Assembly (NCBI GenBank): GCA_017987115.1
Contig: JAGNUG010000027.1
Location: forward strand, 1 to 36,620
Reading direction: 5' to 3'
DNA: 36,620 nucleotides
Source: Flavobacteriales bacterium
GTDB lineage: Bacteria > Bacteroidota > Bacteroidia > Flavobacteriales_F > PHOS-HE28
Position numbers and translations under genes: made by a program. This document shows, one piece after another, positions 1 to 8,360 of this stretch (the first letter of the stretch is position 1; each line of letters starts with the position of its first letter). A model generated the notes under the pieces. It saw only the letters and a list, made by a program, of their open reading frames with translations. It ran no database searches and was not told where the DNA came from.

Positions 1-925
1 TCCGGACACGGTGCTGTTCCAATTACAGTGTATGTATAATCACCTGCGGTCATTGTCGCTGGATCGATCATGCCACCGACGACCGCACTAGGTCCTGTCC
101 ATGTTCCGCCCGCATCTGGAGTGCCACCAAGTTGCGCGAACAAAGAGGCTGGCGCATCCGTGGAACAAAGTGTGAATGCGGAATCTGTTCCTGCATCCGG
201 TGGCGTATTGATCGTTACGCTTACCGTCGCAGTTTCATCCGGGCATGGTGCCGCCCCAGCTACGGTGTACGTGTAGTCGCCCGCAGACATTGTTGCTGGA
301 TCGATCATACCGCTGACCACCGTGCTTGGTCCGGACCAAATACCACCAACAGCAGGAGCACCTCCAATCTGCGCGAACAAAGATGCAGGACCATCCGTCG
401 AACAAAGAACTATGGCCCCATCAGTCCCTGCGTCGACTGGTTGTTGTATAACCACAAAAACTTCGGCGGTTGCTGCTGGACAAGGAGCTTGACTTGGGAC
501 CGTATACGTATACAGCCCACCGTTCATGGAACTTGGATCAAAAGCATCGCCAGCTATTGGGCTTGGTCCGGACCAAGTGCCACCTGCAGTTGGTGTACCT
601 TCGAGTTCGGCGAATAATCCGGTCGGCCCAGCATTGCTACAGACGGTAACATCTCCATTTTCGCCAGCGTCCGTCAATAAGTTGACAATTACTTCTACCG
701 TTGCGCTTGCAGTCGCAGGTCCACATGCACCTGAACCGGTTGTCGTATATGTATAAAATCCTGGGACATCAGTTCCGGGAATGAAATTGCCACTATGAGG
801 CGCGCTAGATGGGGTGGTCCATACACCGCCGATCTCAGGTGTGCCAACTAGTTGAGAGAACAAATTGATCGGGCTGGATGTTTCACAGACCGTAATATTT
901 CCGTTGGTGCCAGGATCAGAAGCTG
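1..925 (-). repeat. Tandem ~237-243-bp coding repeats (~79-81 aa Ig-like modules)
   Basis: A recurring block can be anchored on the codons for the YTYTV strand at about 31, 268, 505 and 748 (+ coordinates), giving periods of 237, 237 and 243 bp. In protein each module reads roughly DAGTDG-x-VTLCSTDGP-x-SLFAQLGGTP-x-GGTWSGPS, then IDPATM-x-AGDYTYTV and x-APCP. At least four copies are present and the array runs off the left edge. The period is a whole number of codons, so copy number could change without a frameshift. A single diverged copy sits in the paralogue (about residues 708-791 of the gene at 3287-6931). Confidence 0.85.
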
Positions 926-3026
926 TTTCGAACAATACCTCCACGCAGTCGGTCGCTACACATCCCGGATGACCTACTTGATAGACTGAAACGCAATATG
1001 TTGTTGTGCTCGAAACCGTGGCAATTGGGTTCGCAATATTCGGGTTTGATAGACCTCCTACCGGTGTCCAGCTATAAACGAACGCACCAATCGGACACAC
1101 AGCAGCGCCGGACCATGGACTTCCACTGGCTGGTCCTGCCGGTGAATTGTACACTACGTTACCTGCGCTATTTATCAGGGTGAACGATTGCTCCCCATTC
1201 CATAGAATGGCTGCGGTATAGTTCAGCGTTACAGCTGAGCCATTCGTAACAGGAATATTGATCGTTGTGGTTGAGCCATTTGCTAAGGTGTAATTCGTGC
1301 TTACACCGTCCACGGATACGGATATGCTGGATCCGATCGTCCAACCATCTCCGAAGGAATCGTTCAATACCAATTGGTAAACACAATCTGAAGGGAATCC
1401 TCCGGAAACTATGGATGCGTCAAGTTGTACGGGATCGCCGCAAGTTGTCACATCAGCTCCAGCATCAATGACCGCAGGGGGAATAACTGTAATGGTTAAT
1501 ACGGTATCGTATGTGCAACCAAAATTATCCGTTACCGAATAGGTGTAATTGTAGTTGCCGGGTGCTGGTGGCGTAGTACATACTCCTTGACAATTGCCAG
1601 TGGTCGACGTAATGTTCGGTCCGGTCCAACTGCTGCTGTCGCAATCCGTTCCATAGACAGGGGTGAATTCCAGAAGATCCGGGAATAGGTCCGGATCGAA
1701 GTTGATGTTCCAATCGCATACGAAACCGTTATCAGATGCCCATAGATCACAGATCTGCAATTGCCAGATGCCATTCAGTTGAGACCCGAGAAGTCCGTTC
1801 AGATCATTCAGACTTTCATAGTCCCCCGGAGGGAGAGTAGCAGCTGCATTATCCACCCACGTTCCATTGGTTGCTGATGGGCTGAAGCAATACTGCATGC
1901 ACGTACCTTGAGCGTTCGGAGTAGCATCATTATCCACAGGGATACCTAAAAAAGTTGCACCACCGCCTTGCTGATGCATGGTGACGATCTGTCCAGTGGG
2001 ACTGATGATCCGCACCACAAGGTCGCCAATGAACGAGTGCTCCATGTTCATGCATATGGAGAATAGATCGGCAATTGAATTCAGCGTCTGCCCGGGTGCG
2101 AACTGTGTAAATGTGATCTCCGCCGTAAAACAGGAACCAACTTCATCAGCCAAAAAGACACCGTTGCCTAGGTCTCCTGATGGCAGCTCATTGAACGTAG
2201 TAGCGTTCACAATTGCATCCAAGCACAACTCCTCTCCAGTGCATCCAATAAGGTCACCTCCTGTTCCAAGAAAATCCGGTTCGGTGCCAACGAGCACCTC
2301 AAGGTCAACACGATTAGTACTTGCACACCCATTGTCATCGATCAAATAAAGTTGGGCCTGATAGTAGCCAGGTTGTGCATAGACATGTGAGGTAGAGACC
2401 GGCGCGCCATTTGTAAACGTACCATCACCCCAATCCCAATTTCGTGCGACAATGGAAAATCCCGGAGCGGCGAACGAACCTGAACTATTGAACGTAACGG
2501 CTTCACCGGGGCAGATCATTGCAGGCGCCGCCTCACCCATCACGGCCACGGCGGTCGGTCGCTGACAAGGTGTATAACACGTAATGCTCGCTGCAAATAT
2601 CCCTGTCCCTGCGGAATTGGATTGGAATACCACCGTGAGACAACCCGTATTGTTCAGAGGCGATGCGTTCACCACATATCCATCCAATGCATTGCCAGTG
2701 TAGGTTCCAAGCGATGGAGCAGCAGTGCTGTTGCCGTCATGGATCGTCATGAAGTCCACCGGGCCCGGCCCTGTTCCGTCCAAGTTGAACGTAATGAAGT
2801 TCAATGAAATGGCATCGTTCGGATTATCGGGACATATGGTATAGGTGTAGTTCTCGTTATTGCTATAACCTATACCACCTTCTCCGCCGCTATCAAGGAA
2901 TGCTCCCACGCAGGTATTCGAAGTGCCATTGAAGATCGGGAATGGCTGTCCAAGTAATTCCATTCCACCTCCCCAAAGCAAAGCCAGAACGATGGCTAGG
3001 AAGGGGAGAACGGTTCTGGATAACAT
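1..3026 (-). CDS. Large secreted multidomain surface protein, 3' end cut by window edge
   Basis: About 1008 codons are visible on the minus strand, from ATG at 3026 to the left edge, with no stop seen in the parts I translated. The N-terminus (MLSRTVLPFLAIVLALLWGG) is a signal peptide. Approximate order: CUB-like domain (32-155, with DSGGEGGIGYSNNE and TIHDGNSTAAP), a PKD domain (165-240, NWDWGDGTF), a proprotein-convertase P-like domain (280-445, MEHSFIGDLVVRIISPTGQ and CDLWASDNGFVCDW), a domain with NDSFGDGWTIGSS (535-630), then from about 700 a run of ~79-residue Ig-like repeats. The first ~690 residues parallel the neighbouring gene at 3287-6931, so the two look like a tandem duplication. 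By analogy with that neighbour the missing C-terminus should carry a T9SS sorting domain, but this is inference. Likely an exported surface or adhesive protein; no enzyme motif was seen. Confidence 0.85.
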   Translation of the reverse strand, partial: MLSRTVLPFLAIVLALLWGGGMELLGQPFPIFNGTSNTCVGAFLDSGGEGGIGYSNNENYTYTICPDNPNDAISLNFITFNLDGTGPGPVDFMTIHDGNSTAAPSLGTYTGNALDGYVVNASPLNNTGCLTVVFQSNSAGTGIFAASITCYTPCQRPTAVAVMGEAAPAMICPGEAVTFNSSGSFAAPGFSIVARNWDWGDGTFTNGAPVSTSHVYAQPGYYQAQLYLIDDNGCASTNRVDLEVLVGTEPDFLGTGGDLIGCTGEELCLDAIVNATTFNELPSGDLGNGVFLADEVGSCFTAEITFTQFAPGQTLNSIADLFSICMNMEHSFIGDLVVRIISPTGQIVTMHQQGGGATFLGIPVDNDATPNAQGTCMQYCFSPSATNGTWVDNAAATLPPGDYESLNDLNGLLGSQLNGIWQLQICDLWASDNGFVCDWNINFDPDLFPDLLEFTPVYGTDCDSSSWTGPNITSTTGNCQGVCTTPPAPGNYNYTYSVTDNFGCTYDTVLTITVIPPAVIDAGADVTTCGDPVQLDASIVSGGFPSDCVYQLVLNDSFGDGWTIGSSISVSVDGVSTNYTLANGSTTTINIPVTNGSAVTLNYTAAILWNGEQSFTLINSAGNVVYNSPAGPASGSPWSGAAVCPIGAFVYSWTPVGGLSNPNIANPIATVSSTTTYCVSVYQVGHPGCVATDCVEVLFETASDPGTNGNITVCETSSPINLFSQLVGTPEIGGVWTTPSSAPHSGNFIPGTDVPGFYTYTTTGSGACGPATASATVEVIVNLLTDAGENGDVTVCSNAGPTGLFAELEGTPTAGGTWSGPSPIAGDAFDPSSMNGGLYTYTVPSQAPCPAATAEVFVVIQQPVDAGTDGAIVLCSTDGPASLFAQIGGAPAVGGIWSGPSTVVSGMIDPATMSAGDYTYTVAGAAPCPDETATVSVTINTPPDAGTDSAFTLCSTDAPASLFAQLGGTPDAGGTWTGPSAVVGGMIDPATMTAGDYTYTVIGTAPCP

Positions 3027-3231
3027 GTTCCGGGATCGTCAGCGTGCAGTTATCGATAGAGTAGATAGGTGATCGAGTTGATCTAAGCTCTCACGGGGTT
3101 GTAAAATATGTACTTCATCCTAATTCAGAGTGCGTTCCATTCAAATTTGGACGAAGTGCCGAACAGGACCCATGAACAGCTTTGATCAGATGACAGGATC
3201 GGTTATATTGATCGCTTATCATGTGGATTTG

Positions 3232-3268
3232 AAAAAGCGGCATTGGATCATCTCCTTTGCCGCTTTTT
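3232..3268 (-). terminator. Intrinsic terminator after the 3287-6931 gene
   Basis: Inverted repeat AAAAAGCGGCA (3232-3242) and TGCCGCTTTTT (3258-3268), an 11-bp stem with a 15-nt loop. The A/T ends of the stem provide a U tract for leftward transcription. It lies 18 nt beyond the stop codon of the minus-strand gene. Confidence 0.8.
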
Positions 3269-3286
3269 GTCTGACGATTTTCCGAT

Positions 3287-6200
3287 CTATTTGATCAACG
3301 TAACGTGACCAAGAAATTCTTTCTGCACTTCCGTTCCCGCGATCTCGAAGAGTATCCGATAAGCGTATACCCCTTGTGGTAGGATCTCTCCACTGTTCTT
3401 GTAGGACCCCAACCATGGGTCGAATGGGCTGGTGGCAGTGTAGACCATCTGACCCCATCTGTCGAAGATCATCATTTGGAATTTGGAGATGACGTCGATG
3501 TTAACACTCATGGCGAACATGTCATTCTTACCATCATCATCCGGCGTGAACGCATTCGGGATGTACGTGAACAGAATGTCGTCGATGATAACATCATGGC
3601 ATGTCGTGTCGCGGCAATCGTTGTAGTTCATTGCAACCAAGCAGACATCGTATGTACCAGGAACTCTATCAGTGAACGTGAATTCAGTATCCGTATCCGT
3701 TGTAGTAAGAAGGCCATCAATATCCCACACGTAGTTCTGCGCACCTGTACTTGTATTATGGAAGGTAATTGTAGGTGCATTGATGTTCGCAGGAATTGGA
3801 CCCCATTCGAATTCTGCAACGACAGGTGGTGGACCATCAACGGTTATGACTCCTGTACCAAAACATCCCGCAGCATCACGTATCCGCACTGGATGAATGT
3901 CCTCGCAGATGCCCAGCGCGATCGGATCGACGGACCAGCTTAGTCCATCATTGTAACTGTATTCCACCGCTTGTGGATCGTAGATCTCTATCTGGCCATC
4001 GCAATCACCGGAACATGTAACGGGTTGTGATGCAATGCTATCGATCTCCAGTAGGATGGGTTCATCAATGAAAAAGGAAGCCGTATCGATGCAGGCATTA
4101 TCATCTGTAACAAGAAGACTGTAGCTACCTGTACATAGGTCTGAAACGTCCGTTAATGCCGGTCCATTATCACCATTGCTCCATATATACTGAAGTGCTA
4201 CCGCTGCATTGCCACCAACTACAGTTGCTTGTGCAGTTCCGTCACAATAAGAATAACAAATGGCATCGGTCTTCGTGAATGTGATCGATAGCGGATCGGT
4301 CAATATCATCTGAACACTATCCACCGTGTTACAGAATGCACCATCATTCTCTCTCCAATAGAACCAATGCGCTCCACCCATACCTGGTTGCAACGTTACT
4401 GTGGTCAGCGGATTACTCGCATCTCCGAATACAGATCCAGCCGGTCCGGTCCAGATCCCAACTCCCGTATTTCCAGGTGTAGCACTCAAGTTTATTGAGA
4501 GGTTACATGAATACGCTGGATCTCCTGCGTCCGGAACTCCGCAGCAGAGTGGATCATCCGCAGCTAGAATAACTATGTCCAGATCAGCTGTGGCCACGCA
4601 TCCTGCAGCACTTGTTACGGTGTACGTGTACGAACCAGGAGCACCAACGGAAGGATTAAATGATCCGGGGATGACCGCATTACCTGCATCAGTCCATACG
4701 CCTGTCAGGTCCGGGGTGCCACCCAAGGAATCCGTCAATTGGATGGCAGGGTCACCAAAACAAAGTGTAATTGCATCGCTCAGGCCAGCGTCGATCGAGG
4801 GATCCGGACTTACGATCACACTATCGATCACGGCGCAATCCGGATTGTTGTTCAAATAACCCGTTAAGTAGAACATTGTGGGTTCCGTGACATAGACGTT
4901 CGTATTCGGATCGCTAGGGTCGGTCAAGCCATCCACAGGACTCCAGACCCAAGTTACCGGACTTGTTCCTCCACCACACACTATGGTTCCCGTGTACGAT
5001 ACACCAGAGGCTGGTCCATTGGGTGAGTCGTAAATGATTGTTCCAGCGTCATCCAATAATGTGAAAGAATTCTCTCCGTTGAAGGTACTTCCCGCTGTAT
5101 AGGTCAACGTTATCGTAACTCCAGTGGTCACGTTCAACGGGATCTCCAATTCCATTACCCCCGAAGTATTGATCGCATGGTTGGTAATAACACCATCAAT
5201 ATTTACTGCCAGCGATGCGTTGCCATTCCAGGTATCGCCGAATGATTCATGTAGCTGCAACGTGTATACACAGTTGGACGGAGGACCATTTGCTACCACT
5301 GCACCTCCCATGGGAAGTGGGTCACTGCATAGAACGATGTCCGGTCCGGCCGTGAGCTGCAATTGTGGTGAGATCTCAACGGTGATCGTGGTGTCATAGG
5401 AACAGCCGAAATTGTCCGTTACAAAAAATTGATAAGCATAAGTTCCAGGGTTTGTCGGCGTAGCAACAGCCGTCAATGGGTCTGTTGGGTCTGTTACAAG
5501 ATCAGGTCCGGACCATGAGGCAGAGTCCAATGTGCTAGTACCGATATCCGGAGTGAACTGTGTAGCATCCGGAATAATGGATGGATCGAATTCCATGTGC
5601 CAAGAACAAGCGAATCCGTCATCAGCACCCCACATATCGCATACTTGGAAGGTCCAGGTACCGTTCAACGGACATCCCAGAAGTCCATTCAATGGATTCA
5701 AGCTTTCATACGATCCCGCTGGTAAGCTTCCTCCACCGCTGTTATCAACCCAAGTGCCATTCGTAGCTGATGGTGTCCAGCAATAGTCCCAGCAAGTGCC
5801 GGAAGTGGGTGGGTCCGTTTCACCATCTAATGCATCACCAAGATACGTACCTCCTCCACCTTGTTGGTGCATAATGACGGACTGGCCGTTCGGACAAATA
5901 ACGCTGATGATCAAATCGCCCATGTACGAGTGTTCCATACTTACGCAAACACCTTGGAGGTCACTGATGTTGTTCAAAGTTTGTCCGGAATCGAAAAGGC
6001 TGTATGCCAGTCCGTTATTGAAACAGGAGCCGGGATCATCCGGCATATAGATTCCATCACCGAAATTGTTCTCAGGTAGACCGGTCCATGTTGTAGGTGA
6101 CGTTACCGCTGTAAGGTCGACCGTTGCGCCGAGGCACGTTTCGATACTTTCCACCGTACCCGCAAAAGAAGGTGTGGTACTTACCAGAACCTGTAGGTCA

Positions 6201-6931
6201 ACGAGGTTAACATTGTTACAACCATTGTCATCTAAAATGTTCAATTGGACAATATACTCACCAGGCTCACTGAATGAGTGACTCGCAATTGGACCTTGGA
6301 ACGGGGCCGATCCATCGTCAAAATCCCACTCCCAAGAAATCACATTGAAAGGAGAGGACGCAGTAGAAGCAGAACCGTCGAACTGGATAGATTCTCCCAC
6401 GCAAACCAAACCGGGTATATTGGGTTCGCTCCATGAGGCAATGGAAACTGGGGGGTCGCAAGGTGTGAAACAGGTTATTGATCCAGCGAAAATGCCCGTA
6501 CCAGCCGCATTAGAAGTAAACATAAATGTGAGACAGCCTGATGTGTTGAAGAAAGTCGCGGTTGGACTCAATCCCTGCAATTCCGTTCCAGTATACGTCC
6601 CGATCGTAGGCGCGGCAGTTGAATTCCCATCATAGATCGTCATTGCATCGATCGGGTTCGGACCTTGTGCAGACAAATTGAACGTTGGAAAGGTTACGGT
6701 GATGGCATCACCCGGTACGTCTGGGCATATGGTTGACACGTAAGATTCGTTATTCTGATATCCCGAAGCCCCCTGTCCACCGCTATCGAGAAAAGCTCCA
6801 GTACAGGTGCTGATAGTCGCGTCTGTGATCGAGAACACCTGAGCCACAGTAGTTTTTATCCCGAAAAGGATCGGCAAACAAACTAAAACGCCGAAACGTA
6901 AAAGTTTGTGGAAGGAAGCAGTTCGTGTCAT
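3287..6931 (-). CDS. T9SS-exported CUB/PKD/P-domain protein with gliding-motility C-terminal domain
   Basis: 1214 aa. The signal peptide is residues 1-30 (LLRFGVLVCLPILFG, then TTVAQ). Domains, by rough residue: CUB-like 35-155; PKD 158-231 (WEWDFDDGSAPF); P/Homo-B-like 288-451; a SFGDTWNG-type domain 548-654; Ig-like repeats 708-888; two SprB-repeat-like segments 881-958 and 968-1031 (CSGDCDGQI); second PKD 1036-1114; and a CHU_C/gliding-motility-associated C-terminal domain 1118-1214 (YIPNAFTPDDDGKNDMF, FDRWGQMVY, GVYAYRI). In Bacteroidota that C-terminal domain directs secretion through T9SS and surface attachment. The protein is therefore expected to cross the inner membrane by Sec and the outer membrane by T9SS. 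No catalytic motif was recognised; adhesion or matrix contact is the most likely role, by inference. It is a paralogue of the gene to its left. Confidence 0.92.
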   Translation of the reverse strand: MTRTASFHKLLRFGVLVCLPILFGIKTTVAQVFSITDATISTCTGAFLDSGGQGASGYQNNESYVSTICPDVPGDAITVTFPTFNLSAQGPNPIDAMTIYDGNSTAAPTIGTYTGTELQGLSPTATFFNTSGCLTFMFTSNAAGTGIFAGSITCFTPCDPPVSIASWSEPNIPGLVCVGESIQFDGSASTASSPFNVISWEWDFDDGSAPFQGPIASHSFSEPGEYIVQLNILDDNGCNNVNLVDLQVLVSTTPSFAGTVESIETCLGATVDLTAVTSPTTWTGLPENNFGDGIYMPDDPGSCFNNGLAYSLFDSGQTLNNISDLQGVCVSMEHSYMGDLIISVICPNGQSVIMHQQGGGGTYLGDALDGETDPPTSGTCWDYCWTPSATNGTWVDNSGGGSLPAGSYESLNPLNGLLGCPLNGTWTFQVCDMWGADDGFACSWHMEFDPSIIPDATQFTPDIGTSTLDSASWSGPDLVTDPTDPLTAVATPTNPGTYAYQFFVTDNFGCSYDTTITVEISPQLQLTAGPDIVLCSDPLPMGGAVVANGPPSNCVYTLQLHESFGDTWNGNASLAVNIDGVITNHAINTSGVMELEIPLNVTTGVTITLTYTAGSTFNGENSFTLLDDAGTIIYDSPNGPASGVSYTGTIVCGGGTSPVTWVWSPVDGLTDPSDPNTNVYVTEPTMFYLTGYLNNNPDCAVIDSVIVSPDPSIDAGLSDAITLCFGDPAIQLTDSLGGTPDLTGVWTDAGNAVIPGSFNPSVGAPGSYTYTVTSAAGCVATADLDIVILAADDPLCCGVPDAGDPAYSCNLSINLSATPGNTGVGIWTGPAGSVFGDASNPLTTVTLQPGMGGAHWFYWRENDGAFCNTVDSVQMILTDPLSITFTKTDAICYSYCDGTAQATVVGGNAAVALQYIWSNGDNGPALTDVSDLCTGSYSLLVTDDNACIDTASFFIDEPILLEIDSIASQPVTCSGDCDGQIEIYDPQAVEYSYNDGLSWSVDPIALGICEDIHPVRIRDAAGCFGTGVITVDGPPPVVAEFEWGPIPANINAPTITFHNTSTGAQNYVWDIDGLLTTTDTDTEFTFTDRVPGTYDVCLVAMNYNDCRDTTCHDVIIDDILFTYIPNAFTPDDDGKNDMFAMSVNIDVISKFQMMIFDRWGQMVYTATSPFDPWLGSYKNSGEILPQGVYAYRILFEIAGTEVQKEFLGHVTLIK

Positions 6932-7040
6932 TTGGTAGAGTAGCGCAATCCGGTTATCAGGTCAATTGAGACCAATGATCGATTCCGTGTATTGTTCTGG
7001 TAGTATAGATGCAAAAGGGACCGATGAGGTTGCCTGACCC

Positions 7041-7075
7041 CAAAAATACGAAAGTCCGGGCCATGACCCGGACTT
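7041..7075 (-). terminator. Intrinsic terminator of the sigma / PKD-protein operon
   Basis: Perfect 9-bp stem AAGTCCGGG (7052-7060) and CCCGGACTT (7067-7075) with a 6-nt loop. On the minus strand it is followed by a T-rich stretch (the complement of CAAAAATACG at 7041-7050). It lies 25 nt beyond the stop of the gene at 7101-8357. Confidence 0.8.
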
Positions 7076-7100
7076 CCACTTACAAGTTATCAAAGGAAGC

Positions 7101-8357
7101 CTAACGCAATAAGCTTACAGTTCCGGTATAGCTACCGCCTAGCTTTTCACCATCCTTCATTTCCACCATCCACATATAATCGCCGGTGGAGCAAAGCTCA
7201 CCTTTGTTGCCGATCCGGCCATTCCAAGGATGCGTTATTTCACGCGTTTCGTGTACTATTTGACCACTTTTGGTATCATAAATGGTCATGCGGAATTTCA
7301 CCCCGAGCGTCTTCAACGCTTCCGGAATGAACACATCGTCCCGACCATCCTCGTTCGGTGAAAATGTTTTTGGAGCGAAAAGGTCATAATCCTCCTCGAT
7401 GCGCAAGGTCTGTTCGGTGCGATCAATGCACCCATTGCTGTTGGTAACGGTCAACGTAACAGGGTACACACCTTTTTTCTTGAATACATGATCCGGGTGG
7501 GCTATGTTGGACGTGCTGCCATCACCAAAATCCCAGAGGTAGCTTTTGGCTCCTTGGCTGCGGTTCTCGAAATGAACGGATGGAACCGTATTGTCATACT
7601 CCTGTTTCAACGGTTTGAATTGCGCTTCCGGAGCTTCGTGTATCACGATCAGGTCACTCGCTGGTTTGTTTTCAATGGATCCACCACCTGTCGATGAATG
7701 TGAAAGCATTACTTCATACGTACCGGCCTTGCTGAACGTATGTTCTGGTGATGGTTTGTTGGAGAAGCTACCGTCACCGAAATTCCACAAATGCATTCCG
7801 GTTTTTGGCATATTGTCCACTGCAAATTCAACAGTGGCTCCTGGGCACCCTTCAGTAATACTTGGCCGAATAGCTACCGCTGTGGATGCAGGCTTTGGTG
7901 GGGGGGGGGCAATAGAAGTTCCAATAACGGAGGTTGTGGAATTTGAAGAGTGCCCCGGCTCACTTGTACGAAGCGAAGCGGTATTCTTAACTTCAAGAGG
8001 AAGGATCTCATCAGCGACGATCGCTGGTTTCTCAATTTGGTTGGGATCAATGGCTGTAGCGGACTCTGCTACCAATTGGTCAGGAACGACCATCGACGGA
8101 CTCGAAGTTGCTTCAATGTTGTTCTCTGTTATTATTTCCGTACCGCTGGCAAGTTGTTGCACCGAAGTGGCAACAGCTAAACTCCCGCCCAACAAGAGAA
8201 GATAGAGTGCTGCGGAAGAGGTCCAGTTGTTCTTTTTCTGGCCATCCAATCGCTTTTCCATCTGCGCCCAATCGGCAGAGTTGTAAGGCACCTCATACTG
8301 TTCCAACGCCTCTTTCAGAGAACGCTCAAACGCATCTTGACCTTTCATCATCGTCAT
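7101..8357 (-). CDS. Membrane-anchored PKD protein with T9SS-type C-terminal domain; candidate anti-sigma factor
   Basis: 418 aa. There is no cleavable signal peptide. Residues 1-43 form a charged cytoplasmic segment (FERSLKEALEQYEVPYNSAD, AQMEKRLDG), resembling the N-termini of genes that follow ECF sigma factors in Bacteroidota. One transmembrane helix follows (about 46-66, SSAALYLLLLGGSLAVATSV), then a low-complexity linker (67-155), two PKD domains (about 166-233 HLWNFGDGSF, and 240-320 YLWDFGDGST) and a CHU_C-type C-terminal domain (about 325-418, FAPKTFSPNEDGRDDVF, ending YTGTVSLLR). It starts 3 nt after the stop of the sigma gene, so the two are surely co-transcribed and probably coupled. 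Position and topology suggest a transmembrane anti-sigma factor whose periplasmic part resembles a T9SS substrate; no classical zinc or FecR-type anti-sigma motif is visible, so this is inference. A C10 tract in the linker codons could allow slippage. Confidence 0.88.
   Translation of the reverse strand: MTMMKGQDAFERSLKEALEQYEVPYNSADWAQMEKRLDGQKKNNWTSSAALYLLLLGGSLAVATSVQQLASGTEIITENNIEATSSPSMVVPDQLVAESATAIDPNQIEKPAIVADEILPLEVKNTASLRTSEPGHSSNSTTSVIGTSIAPPPPKPASTAVAIRPSITEGCPGATVEFAVDNMPKTGMHLWNFGDGSFSNKPSPEHTFSKAGTYEVMLSHSSTGGGSIENKPASDLIVIHEAPEAQFKPLKQEYDNTVPSVHFENRSQGAKSYLWDFGDGSTSNIAHPDHVFKKKGVYPVTLTVTNSNGCIDRTEQTLRIEEDYDLFAPKTFSPNEDGRDDVFIPEALKTLGVKFRMTIYDTKSGQIVHETREITHPWNGRIGNKGELCSTGDYMWMVEMKDGEKLGGSYTGTVSLLR
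7900..7909. repeat. G10/C10 homopolymer inside coding sequence
   Basis: Ten consecutive G on the plus strand (C10 on the coding minus strand), encoding part of the IAPPPPKP linker between the transmembrane helix and the first PKD domain of the 7101-8357 gene. A one-base gain or loss would frameshift away both PKD domains and the C-terminal domain but leave the cytoplasmic and membrane parts intact. Confidence 0.9.
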
Positions 8358-8360
8358 TCC

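Noticed and set aside
70-617. Overlapping plus-strand ORFs of 68-161 codons at the left end
   Set aside because: They are antisense to the secreted protein on the minus strand; their repeated composition only mirrors its tandem repeats.
1-990. Regular ~237-bp spacing as a possible CRISPR or non-coding repeat array
   Set aside because: The whole unit repeats, with no short repeat plus unique spacers, and the period is codon-exact inside an open reading frame.
7591-8205. 204-codon plus-strand ORF opposite the PKD/CHU_C protein
   Set aside because: It is antisense to a gene with clear domains, and no family features were seen.
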